Shown here in pieces: positions 5,556 to 8,628 of a DNA stretch of 8,628 bases. Positions within the stretch are counted from its first letter, which is position 1. Each line of letters starts with the position of its first letter. The stretch is taken from contig JAYQOT010000073.1 in assembly GCA_038144955.1 (NCBI GenBank), positions 1 to 8,628 on the forward strand, written 5' to 3'. Source of the stretch: Ga0077527 sp038144955 (GTDB taxonomy: Bacteria; Pseudomonadota; Gammaproteobacteria; Burkholderiales; SG8-41). A program made the position numbers and the translations under genes. The notes under the pieces are model-generated. The model saw only the letters and a list, made by a program, of their open reading frames with translations, did no database searches and was not told the origin of the DNA.

Positions 5556-6614
5556 TCATCCGCGGTACATGCTGCTCTCGAGGTAGTCACTGCGCAGATG
5601 ACGCGCCCACACCAGCAGTGCCGCGCTCACCGGCAGCGCCAGCAGCACGCCGAAAAATCCGAACAGACTGCCGAACGCGAGCAGCGCAAAAATCACCGCC
5701 ACCGGGTGCAGGCCAATGCGATCGCCGACCAGCCACGGCACCAGCACGTAGCCTTCGAGCAGGTTGCCGGCAACGAATACACCCCATACCCATGCCAGCT
5801 GCGTCAGATCCTGGAACTGCAGCGCACCGGTCATCGTTGCCAGCAGCACGCCGATGATGACGCCGAGGTACGGCACAAAGGTGACCAGTCCGGCAATCAT
5901 CCCCACCGAGAGAGCAAAATCGAGTCCGACCGCCCACAGCGCGACGGTATAGAACAGGCCCATGCCCAGCATAACCAGCAGCTGGCCGCGCAGGAACTGG
6001 CCAAGCACATCGTCGATCTCGCGGGCGAGGACGGTGACCCGTTCATGCCAGCGCCGCGGCACCAGCCGGTCGATGCCACCGACGATCAAGTTCCAGTCAC
6101 GCAGGAAATAGAACAGCACCACCGGCACCAGCACCGCGCCGACCAGGAAGCCGATCACCGCAAGACCGCCGGACTTCAGCGAGGGCAGCAGCTTCAGCGC
6201 AAAGTCGCGAATCTCAGCCATGTGCTCGGCCACCCAGTCACGCACCATCGCGGTTTCCAGTTGCACGCCGAGCAGGTGCTCGAGCCGCGGTGCCACGGCG
6301 GTGCGCAACCAGTCGACGTACGCCGGCGCCTGCTCGGCGATGGCACGAATCTGGCGGATCAGCAGCGGCAGCAACACCAGCAGCATGAGCACAAACACCG
6401 CACCAAGCATCAGCAGCACCAGCACCACGGCCAGCGTCCGCGGCACGCGGCGGCGGGTCATGCGGCCGACCAGTGGATTGCAGATGTAGGCAAGGATGGC
6501 GGCAAACAGGAACGGCGTCAGTATCGGACTCAGCACGTAAACGATGGCCAGCGCCAGCGCGGTCGCCGCCAGCCACTGCCAAAGATATTTCTGTCCGGGA
6601 CCCTGCACTGTCAT
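5556..6614 (-). CDS. perM: AI-2E/PerM family inner-membrane transporter
   Basis: This is a polytopic inner-membrane protein of the AI-2E transporter (PerM, formerly UPF0118) family, whose members have been linked to small-molecule or ion export; the substrate here is unknown. From the ATG at 6614 it has 352 residues. I read about eight membrane spans: two near the N-terminus (about 11-50), one long one around 60-85, a soluble segment of about 70 residues, then five more in the C-terminal half. Family motifs are FVPYLGVIIG, GNLLEGYVLVPWLVG and GLHPVAVIFALLAFGSLFGFFGVLLALPVSA-type ending (described in parts: the FGFFGV and LALPVSA pieces are diagnostic). A TTG at 6632 would add six residues but lies in the likely purM control region. 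It heads the perM-hda-HAD block and is divergent from purM. The gene symbol rests on family membership and the hda linkage. Confidence 0.85.
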   Translation of the reverse strand: MTVQGPGQKYLWQWLAATALALAIVYVLSPILTPFLFAAILAYICNPLVGRMTRRRVPRTLAVVLVLLMLGAVFVLMLLVLLPLLIRQIRAIAEQAPAYVDWLRTAVAPRLEHLLGVQLETAMVRDWVAEHMAEIRDFALKLLPSLKSGGLAVIGFLVGAVLVPVVLFYFLRDWNLIVGGIDRLVPRRWHERVTVLAREIDDVLGQFLRGQLLVMLGMGLFYTVALWAVGLDFALSVGMIAGLVTFVPYLGVIIGVLLATMTGALQFQDLTQLAWVWGVFVAGNLLEGYVLVPWLVGDRIGLHPVAVIFALLAFGSLFGFFGVLLALPVSAALLVWARHLRSDYLESSMYRG

Positions 6615-6729
6615 TTGGGATAAAATCCGCAACGTTAAAAGTTGAATGCCGCACGCCTATCTTAACAGGGCGGACGGCGCAGACTCCCGATCCGAAACCG
6701 GCTCCCATCCAGAACCTGCAGGAAATTCC
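6615..6729. promoter_or_regulatory. Divergent control region between perM and purM
   Basis: These 115 bases must hold promoters for both directions. On the plus strand TTAAAA (6635-6640), 17 bases, then TATCTT (6658-6663) is a plausible purM promoter with four of six matches in each box. It would give a leader of about 60 bases. A second -10-like TAAAAT lies at 6621-6626 but has no -35. On the minus strand TAAGAT (6660-6665) could serve perM, again without a good -35. Choices here are tentative. Confidence 0.35.
6720..6724 (+). promoter_or_regulatory. Ribosome binding site of purM
   Basis: AGGAA lies five bases before a TTG at 6730. It decides the purM start, because the upstream in-frame ATG at 6646 has no such element. 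Confidence 0.65.
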
Positions 6730-7779
6730 TTGAAACGCAAAACCACCAAACCCCGGGCGCTGACTTATCGTGACGCCGGTGTCGACATCGATGCCGGCGA
6801 CGCACTGGTCGACCGCATCAAACCCTACGCCAAACGCACGCTGCGGCCCGGCGTGATGGCCGGCATCGGCGGCTTCGGCGCGCTTTTCGCCGTGCCGCGC
6901 GGCTACCGCGAACCCGTGCTGGTCTCCGGCACCGACGGCGTGGGCACCAAGCTCAAGCTCGCCTTCGAATGGCAGCGCCACGACACCATCGGCATCGACC
7001 TGGTGGCGATGAGCGTCAACGACATCCTCACTCTGGGCGCCGAACCGCTGTTCTTCCTCGATTACTACGCCTGCGGCAAGCTGGATGTTCCCTCTGCCGC
7101 CGACGTGGTCAAGGGCATTGCCGCCGGTTGTGAAATGGCGGGTTGTGCACTGATCGGCGGCGAGACTGCCGAAATGCCCGGCATGTACCCGCCCGGCGAA
7201 TACGACCTCGCGGGTTTTGCGGTCGGCGTCGTCGAGAAGAAAAAGATCATCGACGGCCGCTCCATCCGTGCCGGCGACGTGATTCTCGGCCTTGCCAGCA
7301 ACGGCGCGCACTCCAACGGCTATTCGCTGGTGCGCCGCATCCTTGCCCGGCCGGGCGTCCGGCTGTCGGCGAAAGTGGGTGGTCGCACGTTGAAGGACCT
7401 GATACTGGCGCCGACGCGAATCTACGTGAAGCCGGTGCTGAAACTGATGAAGCAGGTCAAGGTCAAAGGACTGGCGCACATCACCGGCGGCGGACTCGTC
7501 GACAACGTGCCGCGGGTGCTGCCGCAGACCCTGACCGCAGAACTGCATCAAGAGGCATGGCCGCTGCCGCCGCTGTTCCGCTGGCTGCAGCAGCAGGGCA
7601 ATGTCGCCGACGCCGAGATGCACCGGGTGTTCAACTGCGGCATCGGCATGGTGGTCGTCGTTGCCGCTGCCGACGCCGCACGCGCGCAGGCCCTGCTCAA
7701 GCGGGCCGGCGAACGCGTCTGGCGCATCGGCACCGTGCGCCGGCGGCGGCGCAGCGAACCGCAGACACTGGTACTGTAA
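6730..7779 (+). CDS. purM: Phosphoribosylformylglycinamidine cyclo-ligase (AIR synthetase)
   Basis: PurM closes the imidazole ring of formylglycinamidine ribonucleotide with ATP, giving AIR, in de novo purine synthesis. I start it at a TTG (6730), which gives 349 residues, the usual family length, and has AGGAA five bases upstream. An ATG at 6646 would add 28 residues of non-conserved sequence. Conserved blocks: YRDAGVDIDAGD (13-24), IGGFGALF, SGTDGVGTKLKLA (GTDGVGTK at 67-74, nucleotide site), DLVAMSVNDI, FLDYYACG, IGGETAEMPGMYP, LAGFAVG, LASNGAHSNGYSLVR, APTRIYVKP, HITGGGLVDNVPRVLP, HRVFNCGIGM and a QTLVL end. The wording is close to betaproteobacterial PurM as I remember it. purN follows after 18 bases in the same frame. 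Divergent from perM. Confidence 0.97.
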   Translation: MKRKTTKPRALTYRDAGVDIDAGDALVDRIKPYAKRTLRPGVMAGIGGFGALFAVPRGYREPVLVSGTDGVGTKLKLAFEWQRHDTIGIDLVAMSVNDILTLGAEPLFFLDYYACGKLDVPSAADVVKGIAAGCEMAGCALIGGETAEMPGMYPPGEYDLAGFAVGVVEKKKIIDGRSIRAGDVILGLASNGAHSNGYSLVRRILARPGVRLSAKVGGRTLKDLILAPTRIYVKPVLKLMKQVKVKGLAHITGGGLVDNVPRVLPQTLTAELHQEAWPLPPLFRWLQQQGNVADAEMHRVFNCGIGMVVVVAAADAARAQALLKRAGERVWRIGTVRRRRRSEPQTLVL

Positions 7780-7786
7780 AAAACGG

Positions 7787-7792
7787 AAGGAG
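7787..7792 (+). promoter_or_regulatory. Ribosome binding site of purN
   Basis: AAGGAG lies between the purM stop and a CTG at 7798, with five bases of spacing. It is the evidence that the CTG is a start codon: the preceding ATC would leave only two bases, and the next ATG (7840) is 47 bases away. Confidence 0.75.
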
Positions 7793-7797
7793 CCATC

Positions 7798-8439
7798 CTG
7801 AAGCGCATCGCGATACTGATCTCGGGGCGCGGCAGCAACATGGAAGCCCTGCTGGCCGCGAAGCTGCCGGCGCAGATCTGCGCGGTAATCAGCAACGAGC
7901 CTGCCGCGGTAGGCCTGCGCACTGCGCAGTCCAAGGGCGTGGCTACCACCGTGATCGATCACCGCGCCTACGCCCAACGCGCGGATTTCGACGCCGCGCT
8001 CGCACAGGCCATCGATGCGCACCGCCCTGACCTCGTGGTACTGGCCGGCTTCATGCGCGTGCTCACAGATGGTTTCGTCAACCGCTACAGTGGCCGCATG
8101 ATCAACATCCATCCCTCGCTGCTGCCGTCGTTTCCCGGACTGCATACCCACCGCCAGGCGCTGGCCGCCGGCGTGCGCGTGCACGGCTGCACGGTGCATT
8201 TCGTCACGCCACAACTCGATCACGGCCCGATCATCATCCAGGCCGCAGTGCCGGTGCTGGCCGGCGACAGCGAAGCAACGCTGGCCGCACGCGTGCTGGC
8301 CGAGGAACACCGCATCTACCCGCAGGCGGTGCGCTGGCTGTGCGAGGATCGCGTCAGCATCAATGCCGACGGTTCAGTATCGGTCTCAGAGAGCCGCGTC
8401 GGCGCAGCCGCGCTGATCGCGCCCTGGCTCGATGACTAG
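7798..8439 (+). CDS. purN: Phosphoribosylglycinamide formyltransferase (GAR transformylase), CTG start
   Basis: PurN transfers the formyl group of 10-formyl-tetrahydrofolate to glycinamide ribonucleotide in purine synthesis. Starting at CTG it has 213 residues, matching the family (E. coli about 212). The phosphate-binding loop ISGRGSN is at 8-14, and VLAGFMRVL lies before the catalytic core. MINIHPSLLPSFPG carries N103 and H105, and LDHGPIIIQA carries D141; these are the three catalytic residues. GLHTHRQAL and VHGCTVHFV are also typical. Beginning at the first ATG (7840) would delete the glycine loop, so a non-ATG start is required. The CTG has AAGGAG five bases upstream, and the resulting start, MKRIAILISGRGSN, looks like homologues. 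Its last eight bases overlap the downstream gene. Expected to be co-transcribed with purM. Confidence 0.95.
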   Translation: MKRIAILISGRGSNMEALLAAKLPAQICAVISNEPAAVGLRTAQSKGVATTVIDHRAYAQRADFDAALAQAIDAHRPDLVVLAGFMRVLTDGFVNRYSGRMINIHPSLLPSFPGLHTHRQALAAGVRVHGCTVHFVTPQLDHGPIIIQAAVPVLAGDSEATLAARVLAEEHRIYPQAVRWLCEDRVSINADGSVSVSESRVGAAALIAPWLDD

Positions 8440-8628
8440 GCTGCTGGCCGCCGGTTTGCTGCTGGCCGGCATACTGATGCGCACGGCCCTGGCGGGCGCG
8501 GCCGCGCCCCAATCCATACAGTCCCAATACAACGTGTCGCTGAACGGCATACCCATTGCGGTGATGCAGGAAACTTTTGAACTGCGCGACGACACTTACC
8601 GTATTGTCAGCGAAACCCGCGCCATCGG
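8432..8628 (+). CDS. Secreted DUF3108-like protein, 5' part only
   Basis: Sixty-five codons are present before the window ends. The ATG at 8432 overlaps the purN stop by eight bases (ATGACTAG), which suggests coupled translation. The N-terminus is a signal peptide: a short basic start (MTRLL), a leucine/alanine-rich core and a likely cleavage after ALA at residues 19-21, so the protein is expected in the periplasm or outer envelope. The mature start, SQYNVSLNGIPIAVMQETFELRDDTYRIVSET, in pieces reads as a beta-strand pattern with a YxVxxxGI start and a later DDTYRI. This resembles DUF3108 proteins, which I recall downstream of purN in related bacteria. The function of that family is not known to me. 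The gene is certain to be open here; the family call is moderate because only the N-terminus is visible. Confidence 0.68.
   Translation, partial: MTRLLAAGLLLAGILMRTALAGAAAPQSIQSQYNVSLNGIPIAVMQETFELRDDTYRIVSETRAI

Noticed and set aside
5598..6623. A 341-codon plus-strand frame opposite perM
   Set aside because: It is extremely rich in Gln, His and Arg, as expected for the complement of hydrophobic Leu/Val/Ala codons; there is no support for a gene.
6626..6642. Possible PurR-type operator upstream of purM (GCAACGTT followed by AAAAG)
   Set aside because: The half-sites are too close together and the right half does not match the E. coli PurR consensus. I would also not expect PurR in this group.
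6646..6729. purM starting at the ATG at 6646
   Set aside because: The added 28 residues are unlike PurM, no Shine-Dalgarno precedes it, and part of the likely promoter would become coding. The TTG at 6730 fits length and ribosome binding site better.
6238..8310. A 690-codon open frame on the minus strand opposite purM and purN
   Set aside because: It runs antisense through conserved purM and purN and into perM in another frame. Its composition (rich in His, Arg, Gln, Gly, Ala) is the usual shadow of GC-rich genes, and it shows no recognisable domain.
1..8628. Search for a novel defence, mobile or RNA-based system
   Set aside because: All coding space is accounted for by conserved core genes. 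There are no direct repeats, integrase or transposase genes, tRNA genes or long non-coding stretches.

Overview
This is a GC-rich, gene-dense stretch of bacterial housekeeping chromosome. It holds eleven protein-coding genes, two of them cut by the window edges. I see no RNA gene, mobile element, CRISPR array or long repeat, and no gap between genes exceeds about 130 bases. Gene content and order (panC, panB, deoxynucleoside kinase, folK, pcnB, HAD phosphatase, hda, PerM-type permease, then divergent purM, purN and a DUF3108-like gene) match what I recall from Betaproteobacteria. The PurM and PanC wording also looks betaproteobacterial. That placement is inference from memory, not a search.

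Minus strand, read from high to low coordinates. A first block is perM (5556-6614), hda (4855-5517) and a HAD-IB hydrolase (4165-4821), with 33-38 base gaps. A 128-base gap with a TATAAT box on the minus strand separates it from the second block: pcnB (2702-4036), folK (2193-2696), a deoxynucleoside kinase (1552-2196) and panB (746-1540). Spacings there are 5 bases, a 4-base ATGA overlap, and 11 bases with the panB Shine-Dalgarno lying on the kinase stop codon. panC (659 down past position 1) follows an 86-base gap that carries the best promoter in the window, CTGACA-17-TATAAT, so panC probably has its own transcription start.

Plus strand. purM (6730-7779), purN (7798-8439) and the start of a secreted DUF3108-like protein (8432 onward) form a purine operon divergent from perM. 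The start codons are unusual: TTG for purM and CTG for purN, each behind a well-placed Shine-Dalgarno.

Together the genes cover pantothenate synthesis (PanB, PanC), folate synthesis (FolK), two adjacent purine steps (PurM, PurN; PurN uses a folate cofactor), deoxynucleoside salvage, RNA 3'-end polyadenylation (PcnB) and control of DnaA-driven replication initiation (Hda). I found no convincing new system. The points worth a second look are regulatory and translational: the purN CTG start, a single stop codon separating purM and purN in one frame, the panC promoter and hairpin leader, and two AT-rich codon islands inside GC-rich genes.
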